A stretch of 64,000 nt of DNA from Paeniglutamicibacter sulfureus (GTDB lineage Bacteria > Actinomycetota > Actinomycetes > Actinomycetales > Micrococcaceae). Where the stretch lies: contig NZ_BAAAWO010000001.1 in NCBI RefSeq assembly GCF_039535115.1, positions 3,658,001 through 3,722,000 on the forward strand, written 5' to 3'. This document shows, one piece after another, positions 1 through 7,775 of the stretch; position 1 is the first letter of the stretch, and each line of letters opens with the position of its first letter. The notes beneath the pieces are model-generated. The model was not told where the DNA came from. It did no database searches and saw only the letters and a program-made list of their open reading frames with translations. Position numbers and translations under genes: made by a program.

Positions 1-597
1 GAAGTAGTACTGGCCCGGGGTGCCGTCGGGGTTCGGCACGCGGGTCCAGCCGGGCCCGCCGAAGAGCGAAGCCCAGTTGTTCGGCGGGGTGTTCCCGCCC
101 TCGCCCTTCCCGTCGGCAAAGTGGAACATGGCGCGTTCGGGGGATCCGGGCTCGGCGGCCAGGGCTGCCTGGAACAGTGCGTGCTCGTTGGAGCAGTGGT
201 TGGGGACGATGTCGATGATGATGCGGATGCCGAAGGACTTGGCGGTGTCGATCAGGGTCTTGGCGTCGTCCATGGTGCCGAAGAGCGGGTCAACGCCGCG
301 GTAATCCGAGACGTCATAGCCGGCGTCCTTTTGCGGGGAGGGGAAGAAGGGGGAAAGCCAGATGGCGTCCACGCCCAGGGTCGCGATCTTGGGCAGCTCG
401 GCCGTGATGCCGGCCAGGTCGCCCATGCCCGATCCGGTCGAGTCCTTGAAGGAACGCGGGTAGATCTGGTAGATCACCGCCCGTCGCCACCACTGCTCGC
501 CCTCCGCGGGTTTGTGCAGCATCGGGCCCAGGGCGTAGGGCGTGGCGGAGGTGTTCAGGGCATCCGACGCTGAAGACGCGTCCTTCGGTAGCGACAT
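1..597 (-). CDS. GH13 alpha-glucosidase, N-terminal part (cut by window edge)
   Basis: The reading frame is open from an ATG at 597 to the window edge (199 codons). It encodes the N-terminal part of a GH13 (beta/alpha)8 glucosidase: RRAVIYQIYPRSF, then a segment reading VDAIWLSPFFPSPQKDAGYD, then DIVPNHCSNEH, which is conserved GH13 region I. It closely resembles the full-length paralogue at 1747-3501, so the two look like a tandem duplication on either side of the LacI gene. The likely role is hydrolysis of maltose, sucrose or other short alpha-glucosides in the cytoplasm after import. It is the last visible gene of a minus-strand set (glucosidase, regulator, glucosidase). The start is chosen because the family normally begins about 30 residues before the WWRRAVIYQIYPRSF motif. 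The catalytic residues lie outside the window, so exact specificity is unknown. Confidence 0.85.
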   Translation of the reverse strand, partial: MSLPKDASSASDALNTSATPYALGPMLHKPAEGEQWWRRAVIYQIYPRSFKDSTGSGMGDLAGITAELPKIATLGVDAIWLSPFFPSPQKDAGYDVSDYRGVDPLFGTMDDAKTLIDTAKSFGIRIIIDIVPNHCSNEHALFQAALAAEPGSPERAMFHFADGKGEGGNTPPNNWASLFGGPGWTRVPNPDGTPGQYYF

Positions 598-650
598 GGT
601 GTCAAGCCTATCTACTGGACGGAGCTTTCGTTGGGGCCGATGCAGCGGGG

Positions 651-1682
651 TTACCCGGCGGCCGGTGGAGCGGTGGAGGTGCGCAGCACGAATTCCGTGG
701 GGAAGAATTCATCCACAGGCAGGGTTTGCGCGGGATCTTCCGCCCCGCCCTCGCCGAGCAGTTCCATGATGCGCGCGACGGCGGCCTCGCCCTGGGCCGC
801 GGGGTGCTGGGCAATGGTGGTCAGCCCGAAGAGCTCCCCGAGCTCGTGCCCGTCGATGCCGAGCACGGAGAAGTCCCCGGGCAGCGAGAGCCCCAGGTCG
901 CGGGCGGCCATGATGGCACCGAATGCCATCTCGTCCGAGACGCAGAGCAACGCGGTGGGCCGGCCGCGGGGGTTGGACAGCAGGCTGCGGACCTTTTGGT
1001 AGGCCCCGGCCGTGGTGAAGTCGGCGTCCAGCAGCCACTGCGGGTTCACCGCGATGTCCGCCTGGTCCAGGGCGTATTCGAACCCGTCGAGGCGCGCACC
1101 GGGCAGCTTGAAGTCGACGTTGAACGCGTCGGCGCCGCCCAGGAAGGCAATGTCGGTGTGGCCCAGGGAGACCAGGTGTTCGGTGGCCAGCGAGGCGATG
1201 TTGAAGTCGTCGACCCGGATGGTCTGGACTTCGGGCAGCAGCCCGCCCAGGGCCACCAGCGGCTTGCCCACGGAGCGCAGCTGGTGCAGCTCGGGATCGG
1301 TGAGCTTCAGGGTCACGGTGATGACCGCGTCGAGGCGTTGGCGCATGAGCAGGTCCTGGAACACCGCATCGCGGTGCCGTTGCTCGCCGCTGGTGTTGTA
1401 CAGGGTCAGGTCGTAGCCGCGCTCGTTGAGTTCCTGCGTGGCGCCCTGCAACACATTGGCGTAGTACCAGCGCGAGACCGTGGGCATGACGATCCCGATG
1501 TTGCGGCTGCGTCCCGAGGCCAGCGAAGAGGCGTTGTAGGACAGGACGTAGCCCAGGTCCTTGGCCGCGTTGGCGACCGCCTCGCGGGAAGCCGCGGAAA
1601 CCTTCCCGTTTCCGGACAGGGCGCGGGAGACCGTGGCGACGGAGACCCCGGCGCGCAGTGCCACGTCCTTGATGCTTGCCAT
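651..1682 (-). CDS. LacI-family transcriptional regulator of the alpha-glucoside/maltodextrin cluster
   Basis: The protein has 343 residues. It begins MASIKDVALRAGVSVATVSR, the classical LacI helix-turn-helix with hinge helix (residues 4-24 and about 50-60), followed by a periplasmic-binding-protein-like sensor domain. The frame is open further upstream, but the start at 1682 gives the standard LacI N-terminus; the upstream extension is Arg/Pro rich and implausible. It lies between two GH13 glucosidases on the same strand and faces the importer operon starting at 3767. Two LacI-type operators with a central CG pair, at 3522 and 3688, are the obvious targets. By family knowledge it would repress glucosidase and importer genes until a maltose-type ligand binds. 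The ligand itself is inferred from neighbours only. Confidence 0.9.
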   Translation of the reverse strand: MASIKDVALRAGVSVATVSRALSGNGKVSAASREAVANAAKDLGYVLSYNASSLASGRSRNIGIVMPTVSRWYYANVLQGATQELNERGYDLTLYNTSGEQRHRDAVFQDLLMRQRLDAVITVTLKLTDPELHQLRSVGKPLVALGGLLPEVQTIRVDDFNIASLATEHLVSLGHTDIAFLGGADAFNVDFKLPGARLDGFEYALDQADIAVNPQWLLDADFTTAGAYQKVRSLLSNPRGRPTALLCVSDEMAFGAIMAARDLGLSLPGDFSVLGIDGHELGELFGLTTIAQHPAAQGEAAVARIMELLGEGGAEDPAQTLPVDEFFPTEFVLRTSTAPPAAG

Positions 1683-1746
1683 GATGTGCGGCTTCCTTGT
1701 CTTCGGGCGGTCGTGCTGGGGTACGGAATGGGGGCGGCTAGGCGGT

Positions 1747-3501
1747 CTACGGGCGCAGCCACACGGCCGCATCCGGATTCAGCGCCAGCCCCGACGCGGC
1801 CTCCGTTGAGCGGGCAACCGCGGTGGCGGAGCTGGCCAGCAACACGTCTCCGGCCGGCAACGGCACGGGGGCGGTGCCCAGGTTCAGCAGGACCAGCACC
1901 CCGGAATTCCCGAAGCCCAGCAGCTGCGCGCCGTCCGTTCCCTCCACCCAGTTTAGGTTGCCGAGGCCCAAGTTGTGGGTCCGGCGGAGATCCAGGGCCA
2001 AGCGGTAGAAGTGCAGCGTGGAGTCGGGGTCGGCCTCCTGTGCCTGCCGGGTGACCGTTCCCCAGCCTTCGGGCTGCGGGAGCCAGCCGGCGGCGTCGCT
2101 AAAGCCCAGGGACGGGGTCGAGTCGTTCCAGGGCAACGGGACCCGGCAGCCGTCGCGGCCCAGTCGCTCGCCGTTGGTACGCGCGTAGGAGGGGTCCTGG
2201 CGGTATTCATGGGGGAGCAGGGTGTGGTCGCCCAGCCCCAGTTCCTCGCCCTGGTAGATGTATGCGCCTCCGGGAAGCCCCAGCATGAACAGCGTTGCGG
2301 CACGTGCGCGTGCCAGGCCCAGCACCGGATCCGGTTGCACGTCCTCGGGCCCCAGCCCGTCGCCGGGGCGCAGAGCCGGGGAGACGGCGCCCAGTCGGGT
2401 GGCGTGGCGGGGCACGTCGTGGTTGGACAGCACCCAGGTGCTGGGGGCGCCGACGGCGTCGAAAGCCTTCAGCGAGCGGGTGATGATGGCCTTCAGCGCG
2501 GCGGCGTCCCAACCGGTGTGCAGAAAGGGGAAGTTGAAGGACTGGTGCATCTCGTCCGGGCGCACCCAATCGGCCATGGCCTCGATGGGGTGCACGTTGG
2601 CCTCGGCACAGAGCACGCGCTCGCCGGGATACTGGTCGCAGATGGAGCGCCAACGCCGGTAGACATCGTGCACGGCGGGCTGGCCGAACATCGGGGCGTC
2701 GGCAAACGGATAGCCCGGGGAATCGGCGCCGTCGGCCCGGCCATGCCAGTCCGGCAGCCCGGAGGCCTTGATGAGCGCGTGGGCCACGTCCACGCGGAAC
2801 CCGCCGGCGCCGCGGTCCAGCCAGAATCGCAGGATCGATTCGAACTCGTCGCCCACCGCCGGATTGTCCCAGTTGAAGTCGGGCTGGGAATGATCAAAGA
2901 GGTGCAGGTAGTACTGGCCGGGGGCACCGTCCGGGTCGGGGACGCGGGTCCAGGCTGAACCGCCGAAGTGCGACTGCCAGTTGTTGGGAGGCAACTGGCC
3001 GTCCTTTCCCCGCCCGTCCCGGAAGATGAAGTGCTCCCGGGCAGCCGATCCCCGGGGGGAGGCCAGCGCCTCGCGGAACATGGCGTGTTCGCTGGAGCAG
3101 TGGTTGGGCACGATGTCCACCAGGATCTTGATCTCGAGCCGGTTGGCCTCGGCGATCAGCTCGTCAAAGTCGGCCAGCGTTCCGAAGAGCGGGTCCACGG
3201 CGCGGTAGTCGGAGACGTCGTAGCCGGCGTCCTTTTGCGGGGAGGCGAAGAACGGGGAGAGCCAGATGGCGTCGACGCCCAGGGAGGCAATGTGGTGCAG
3301 CTCCGCGGTGATACCGGGAAGGTCTCCGATTCCGCTGCCCGTGGTGTCGCGGAACGAGCGGGGGTAGATCTGGTAAATGACCGAGCGGCGCCACCATTCA
3401 TTGCCGCTCGAAGGCGCGTGGGTCGCGTCCTCGAGCCGGAACTCCAGATGGGCTGGTGGGGTCGCTGGGTGCTCGTCGGTCTGGGGCATGCGCTCAAGCA
3501 T
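1747..3501 (-). CDS. GH13 alpha-glucosidase
   Basis: This is a full-length GH13 glucosidase of 584 residues. Visible elements are WWRRSVIYQIYPRSF, DIVPNHCSSEH (region I), GFRVDVAHAL with the nucleophile Asp (region II), LCAEANVH with the acid/base Glu (region III) and LSNHDVPRH (region IV), then a small C-terminal beta domain. The architecture matches oligo-1,6-glucosidase/alpha-glucosidase enzymes that split short maltodextrins in the cytoplasm. ATG codons at 3501 and 3489 are both possible; neither has a strong Shine-Dalgarno. Starts further upstream would read through the operator at 3522-3535, which argues against them. It is the first gene of the minus-strand unit and diverges from the importer operon. 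Specificity (maltose, isomaltose or sucrose) cannot be read from sequence. Confidence 0.9.
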   Translation of the reverse strand: MLERMPQTDEHPATPPAHLEFRLEDATHAPSSGNEWWRRSVIYQIYPRSFRDTTGSGIGDLPGITAELHHIASLGVDAIWLSPFFASPQKDAGYDVSDYRAVDPLFGTLADFDELIAEANRLEIKILVDIVPNHCSSEHAMFREALASPRGSAAREHFIFRDGRGKDGQLPPNNWQSHFGGSAWTRVPDPDGAPGQYYLHLFDHSQPDFNWDNPAVGDEFESILRFWLDRGAGGFRVDVAHALIKASGLPDWHGRADGADSPGYPFADAPMFGQPAVHDVYRRWRSICDQYPGERVLCAEANVHPIEAMADWVRPDEMHQSFNFPFLHTGWDAAALKAIITRSLKAFDAVGAPSTWVLSNHDVPRHATRLGAVSPALRPGDGLGPEDVQPDPVLGLARARAATLFMLGLPGGAYIYQGEELGLGDHTLLPHEYRQDPSYARTNGERLGRDGCRVPLPWNDSTPSLGFSDAAGWLPQPEGWGTVTRQAQEADPDSTLHFYRLALDLRRTHNLGLGNLNWVEGTDGAQLLGFGNSGVLVLLNLGTAPVPLPAGDVLLASSATAVARSTEAASGLALNPDAAVWLRP

Positions 3502-3521
3502 AACGACGAAACCGTCAAAAG

Positions 3522-3535
3522 TGGAAGCGTTTCCA
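3522..3535. promoter_or_regulatory. LacI-family operator 1 of the maltodextrin cluster
   Basis: TGGAAGCGTTTCCA is a near-perfect palindrome centred on CG, the signature of LacI/GalR-family operators. It lies 21 bp upstream of the glucosidase start at 3501 and 166 bp (centre to centre) from a second copy. Confidence 0.75.
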
Positions 3536-3687
3536 TACATGCGTTTCGATTCTCCGGCTTGGGAGCGTCCCGTCAAAGGTTGCGGTTTCGTCGCGTTTCT
3601 GCATAAAGACGCCGTTTTTGGTGCATCCCGGAAGTCGGGGACGAGTGCTTGGTGGAAACTTCTCCATTGTGATCTGGACGACAGCGG

Positions 3688-3701
3688 TGGAAGCGTTTAC
3701 A
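3688..3701. promoter_or_regulatory. LacI-family operator 2, overlapping the importer promoter
   Basis: TGGAAGCGTTTACA shares 12 of 14 positions with operator 1. It overlaps a candidate -10 (TACACT, 3698-3703) with a possible -35 (TGGACG, 3675-3680) 17 bp before it, so binding would block transcription toward the binding-protein gene. The promoter boxes are inferred. Confidence 0.7.
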
Positions 3702-3766
3702 CTAAATCTCACGACACCAGCGCCGATGGGATCACCGGGCGCGCAACACTCGAAAGAGGAACCACC

Positions 3767-5086
3767 ATGACGGGAAACAACTCACCCGGTGCACGTCTCA
3801 CGCGCCGCACCTTTACCTTGGGTGCGGTCGGCGCCCTCTCGGCGCTGGCACTGACGGCCTGCGGCGGCGGTGCACCCGCCACCGCACCCTCGAGCAGTGC
3901 GGCGGCCACCAGTGCCGCAGCCAGCGTGCCGGCGACCGGGACCAGCCTGACCCTGTGGGTCGACGCCGAGCGCTCGCCGGCGCTGAAGGACATTGCCGCC
4001 AAGTTCAAGGCCGAAAAGGGCATCGACGTCAAGCTGGTCGTCAAGGACTTCGCCGCCGTGCGCGACGACTTCATCACCCAGGCACCCACCGGCAAGGGCC
4101 CGGACATCATGGTCGGCCCGCACGACTGGCTGGGAAAGCTGGTGCAGAACGGCGTGGTTGCCCCGGTGCAGCTTGGCGACAAGGCGGGGACCTTCGCCGA
4201 AAGCTCCATCAAGGCCATGACCTACGACGGGCAGACCTACGGCGTTCCGTACTCCATTGAGAACGTCGCCCTGGTCCGCAACACCACGTTGGCTCCCGAG
4301 GCAAAGACCACCCTGGACGACGTCCTCGCCGAGGGCAAGAAGGCCGTGGCCGCGGGCGATGCCAAGTTCCCGTTCCTGGTCGGACTCGATCCCAAGCAGG
4401 CCGACCCGTACCACCTCTACCCGTTGCAGACCTCCCTCGGGGCACCGGTCTTCGCCCAGAACGCAGACGGCAGCTACGACGCCAGCGAACTGGCCCTGGA
4501 CAACGAGGGCGGCAAGAAGTTCGCCCAGCTCCTGGCCGACCTCGGCGACAAGGGCTCGAAGGTCCTGAATTCCAACATCACCGGCGACATCGCCAAGGAG
4601 AAGTTCCTGGCCGGCGAATCCCCGTACTTCCTCACCGGCCCCTGGAACATCCCCGACATCGAGGCCAAGGGCATCAAGTTCGCCGTTGACCCGCTGCCCA
4701 CTGCCGGGGACAAGCCCGCCCAGCCATTCATTGGCGTGAACGGCTTCTTCATCTCCGCGAAGTCGAAGAATGCCCTGGCTGCCAATGAATTCGTGGTCAA
4801 CTACCTCTCGCAGCCCGACGCGCAGGACGAGCTGTTCAAGGTCGGCGGCCGCCCGCCGGCGCTGACCGCGTCCTTCGAGAAGGCCGCCAGCGACCCGGTG
4901 GTCAAGGCCTTCGGCGAGATCGGCGCCAACGGCGTGCCGATGCCCGCGGTTCCCGCCATGGACGCCGTCTGGGCCGACTGGGGCGGTACCGAATTGAACC
5001 TGATCAAGGGCAAGGAAGCCGACCCGGCCGCGGCCTGGTCGAAGATGACGGCCAACATCGAGAAGAAGATTTCCGGCGGCAAGTAG
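3767..5086 (+). CDS. Extracellular maltodextrin/oligosaccharide-binding lipoprotein (MalE-like)
   Basis: The protein has 439 residues and is a family 1 (sugar) solute-binding protein. It carries a twin-Arg-like signal (RR at 13-14, RRTFTLG) and a lipobox LTAC with the lipidated Cys at 32, followed by a Ser/Ala/Thr linker, so it should be anchored on the outer face of the membrane. The mature part starts with LTLWVDAERSPALKDIAAKF, as in maltose-binding proteins. The frame is open about 390 nt upstream, but the ATG at 3767 has an AAAGAGGA Shine-Dalgarno and gives the intact signal peptide. It is the first gene of a binding protein/permease/permease/GH13 operon and sits directly downstream of operator 2. 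Maltodextrin specificity is inferred from the glycosidase neighbours. Confidence 0.92.
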   Translation: MTGNNSPGARLTRRTFTLGAVGALSALALTACGGGAPATAPSSSAAATSAAASVPATGTSLTLWVDAERSPALKDIAAKFKAEKGIDVKLVVKDFAAVRDDFITQAPTGKGPDIMVGPHDWLGKLVQNGVVAPVQLGDKAGTFAESSIKAMTYDGQTYGVPYSIENVALVRNTTLAPEAKTTLDDVLAEGKKAVAAGDAKFPFLVGLDPKQADPYHLYPLQTSLGAPVFAQNADGSYDASELALDNEGGKKFAQLLADLGDKGSKVLNSNITGDIAKEKFLAGESPYFLTGPWNIPDIEAKGIKFAVDPLPTAGDKPAQPFIGVNGFFISAKSKNALAANEFVVNYLSQPDAQDELFKVGGRPPALTASFEKAASDPVVKAFGEIGANGVPMPAVPAMDAVWADWGGTELNLIKGKEADPAAAWSKMTANIEKKISGGK

Positions 5087-5101
5087 CCGACGGAAGCAAG
5101 C

Positions 5102-5162
5102 TCCGGCTGCGGGGAACCGGTGGTGCGTTCTGCACGCGCACCACCGGTTTCACGCAGCCGGA
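5102..5162 (+). terminator. Intra-operon hairpin after the binding-protein gene
   Basis: There are two nested inverted repeats: an outer 10-bp stem (5102-5111 with 5153-5162) and an inner 13-bp stem (5115-5127 with 5137-5149). No T-run follows. It lies between the binding-protein gene and the first permease gene. Such a structure usually protects the upstream mRNA or partly terminates transcription, so that the binding protein is made in excess. Confidence 0.65.
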
Positions 5163-5218
5163 TCCGGGCCAGCGGCCCGACACCCATCGCCGGTCGGCGG
5201 TCGATCGCACGAGGAAAG

Positions 5219-6844
5219 ATGTTGGACCCCATGGTTGAAATCGAAGAAAAGCCCAGCGTGGCGCCGCCGCGGCGACACGGAAAGCGGCCGCGTTCCGCAG
5301 GCCGGGGCCCCGATTCCCTCGGCGGCATCCTCGCCAAGATCATCCTGCTGGGCATCACGGATGCAGTGGCAGCCTTCATCCTCTTCCAGCTGGCACTCAG
5401 CGCCGAATGGATGATCTTCGGGATTTCCCTGCTCACCACGCTGGTGATCAACTGGATCTACCTGCGCCGTGGGGGACTGCCGGCCAAGTACCTGGCACCG
5501 GGCATCATCTTCCTGCTGGTCTTCCAGGTCTTCGTGATGATCTTCTCCACCTACATCGCCTTCACCAACTACGGCGACGGGCACAACTCGACCAAGGCCG
5601 ACGCGATTGCCTCCATCCAGCTCTCGGCCTCCGAGCGCGTCCCGGATTCCCCGCAATTCCCCACCTCCGTCCTGGAAAAGGGTGGCAGCTACTTCCTGTT
5701 GGTCACCACGCCGGAGGGCGAGGCAAGAATCGGCTCGGCAGGCAAGCCCCTGGAAACAGTGACACCTTCCGCCACCGGCCCCACGGGTGCCGCGACCGGC
5801 GTGGAGGGCTACACGACCCTTGACTTCGCGACCCTGCTGGCCCACCAGCAGGAGATCACCGCCCTCACGGTGCCGATCAGCGAGAACCCCGAGGAAGGGG
5901 CGCTGAAGACCGCCGACGGCTCCACCTCCTACGTGTACACGCCCAAGCTCAAGTACGACGCGAACGCCGACACGTTCACCGACACCGCCACCGGGGCCAG
6001 CTACGCGGACAACGGCCGCGGTTCCTTCGTGGCCGAGGACGGCACTGCGCTGAACACCGGCTGGAAGGTCAATGTGGGACTGGACAACTTCCAGCGCGCG
6101 TTCACCGACCCGAATCTCCAGGGCCCGCTGCTGCAGGTGATCGCGTGGACCTTCGCCTTCGCCATCCTCTCGGTGGCGACCACGTTCGCCCTGGGACTGT
6201 TCCTGGCCATCACCTTCAACCGGGCGGATCTGAAGGGGCAGAAAATCTACCGGATCCTGATGATCCTGCCCTACGCGTTCCCCGCCTTCCTTTCCGGCCT
6301 GGTCTGGTCGGGCCTCCTGAACCCGGAATTTGGGTTCATCAACAACGCGCTGCTCGGCGGGGCGGACATCCCCTGGCTCACCGATCCGGTGCTGGCCAAG
6401 ATCTCGGTGCTGATGGTCAATCTCTGGCTGGGCTACCCCTACATGTTCCTGGTCTGCACCGGCGCCCTGCAGTCGCTGCCCGAGGAGGTCGACGAGGCCG
6501 CCCGCATGGACGGGGCCAGCGTGTGGAAAATCTTTACCGCCATCAAGCTGCCGCTGCTGCTGGTCTCACTCGCGCCGCTGTTGATCTCCTCCTTCGCCTT
6601 CAACTTCAACAACTTCAACGTCATCTACATGCTCACCGGCGGCGGGCCGCGCTTTGAAGGCACCACCTTTGACATCGGCTCCACCGACATCCTGATCACC
6701 ATGGTGTACAAGATCGCCTTCGGCACCGGCACCGGCCGCGACTACGGACTGGCCAGCGCGCTGGCCATCCTGATCTTCATCATCGTCGCCGTGGTGTCCG
6801 CGCTGAGCTTCAAGAAGACCAAGGCCCTGGAGGAACTGAACTAA
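5219..6844 (+). CDS. Sugar ABC transporter permease, MalF type
   Basis: The protein has about 541 residues. It starts with a basic cytoplasmic tail, has several membrane helices, and carries a large extracytoplasmic insertion between the early helices and the core (roughly residues 150-300, beginning GDGHNSTKADAIASI). This is like the P2 loop of enteric MalF and unusual for the roughly 300-residue actinobacterial permeases. The core permease region contains the EAA loop EEVDEAARMDGASVWKIFTAIKLP, which docks onto the ATPase. The start at 5219 follows GAGGAAAG closely; an ATG at 5231 is an alternative. The stop overlaps the start of the next gene (TAATG). No ATPase is encoded in the operon, so the complex probably uses the stand-alone ATPase at 11378-12502. 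Confidence 0.92.
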   Translation: MLDPMVEIEEKPSVAPPRRHGKRPRSAGRGPDSLGGILAKIILLGITDAVAAFILFQLALSAEWMIFGISLLTTLVINWIYLRRGGLPAKYLAPGIIFLLVFQVFVMIFSTYIAFTNYGDGHNSTKADAIASIQLSASERVPDSPQFPTSVLEKGGSYFLLVTTPEGEARIGSAGKPLETVTPSATGPTGAATGVEGYTTLDFATLLAHQQEITALTVPISENPEEGALKTADGSTSYVYTPKLKYDANADTFTDTATGASYADNGRGSFVAEDGTALNTGWKVNVGLDNFQRAFTDPNLQGPLLQVIAWTFAFAILSVATTFALGLFLAITFNRADLKGQKIYRILMILPYAFPAFLSGLVWSGLLNPEFGFINNALLGGADIPWLTDPVLAKISVLMVNLWLGYPYMFLVCTGALQSLPEEVDEAARMDGASVWKIFTAIKLPLLLVSLAPLLISSFAFNFNNFNVIYMLTGGGPRFEGTTFDIGSTDILITMVYKIAFGTGTGRDYGLASALAILIFIIVAVVSALSFKKTKALEELN

Positions 6845-7770
6845 TGAGCACCGCGACCGCACCGCACACCCCGGTGCTCGAAACCCTGCCCCCGCCGGCC
6901 ACGGCAAACAAGCCCACATTGGGGCAATGGTTCAAGTCAAAGGGCTGGCGCCACCTGGTGGCCATCGCCGCCACGGCCTTCTCCATCTTCCCGCTGCTCT
7001 ATGTGCTCTCCGCGGCGCTGAACCCCACCGGCACCATGGCAGGGGCCAGCACGATGTTCACCGAGTTCGGCTGGGGCAACTTCGAGGCGCTCTTTGCCAA
7101 CCAGGAACGGCCCTTTGGCCGCTGGTTCGTCAACACCTTGGTCATCGGCCTGGTCACCTCTGCTGCCACGGTGTTCCTCGGGGCGCTGGCCGCCTACGCG
7201 TTTTCGCGCATGCGCTTCTCCGGCCGCCGCTTCGGCCTGCTGACGCTGTTGCTGCTGCAGATGTTCCCGCAGCTGCTCACGGTGGTGGCGATCTTCCTGC
7301 TGCTGAACTTCATTGGCGACATCATCCCGGCCCTCGGGCTGGGCTCCCAGCTCGGGTTGATCATGGTGTACCTCGGCGGTGCGCTGGGCGTGAACACCTA
7401 CCTGATGTACGGCTTCTTCAACACCGTGCCGATGTCGCTTGACGAATCCGCGCGCATCGACGGGGCCAGCCATGTGCAGGTGTTCTTCAGGATCATCATG
7501 CCCCTGGTCACTCCGATCCTTGCGGTCGTGGGCCTGCTGGCCTTCATCGGGATCTCCTCCGAGTTCGTGATCGCCTCGGTGGTGCTCACCGACCCCGAAT
7601 CACAGACCCTGGCGGTTGGCCTGTACTCCTACGTGGCCCAGCAGCGCAGCGAGAACTGGGGTGTCTTCGCCGCCGGCGCCGTGATTGCCGCGGTCCCGGT
7701 GATGACCCTCTTCCTCTTCCTGCAGCGCTACATCACCTCCGGCCTGACCGCCGGCGGCGTCAAGGGATAG
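6844..7770 (+). CDS. Sugar ABC transporter permease, MalG type
   Basis: The 308-residue inner-membrane permease has six predicted helices and the EAA motif (SLDESARIDGASHVQVFFRI) in the last cytoplasmic loop. It ends ITSGLTAGGVKG, a C-terminus typical of MalG. The first ATG overlaps the stop codon of the MalF-type gene, so translation is coupled and the products are expected to form a heterodimeric channel. The glycosidase gene follows 5 nt after its stop codon. Confidence 0.93.
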   Translation: MSTATAPHTPVLETLPPPATANKPTLGQWFKSKGWRHLVAIAATAFSIFPLLYVLSAALNPTGTMAGASTMFTEFGWGNFEALFANQERPFGRWFVNTLVIGLVTSAATVFLGALAAYAFSRMRFSGRRFGLLTLLLLQMFPQLLTVVAIFLLLNFIGDIIPALGLGSQLGLIMVYLGGALGVNTYLMYGFFNTVPMSLDESARIDGASHVQVFFRIIMPLVTPILAVVGLLAFIGISSEFVIASVVLTDPESQTLAVGLYSYVAQQRSENWGVFAAGAVIAAVPVMTLFLFLQRYITSGLTAGGVKG

Positions 7771-7775
7771 CGCCC

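Noticed and set aside
726..2054. Long plus-strand frames opposite the LacI and glucosidase genes
   Set aside because: Antisense shadows; the opposite strand has complete, motif-bearing genes.
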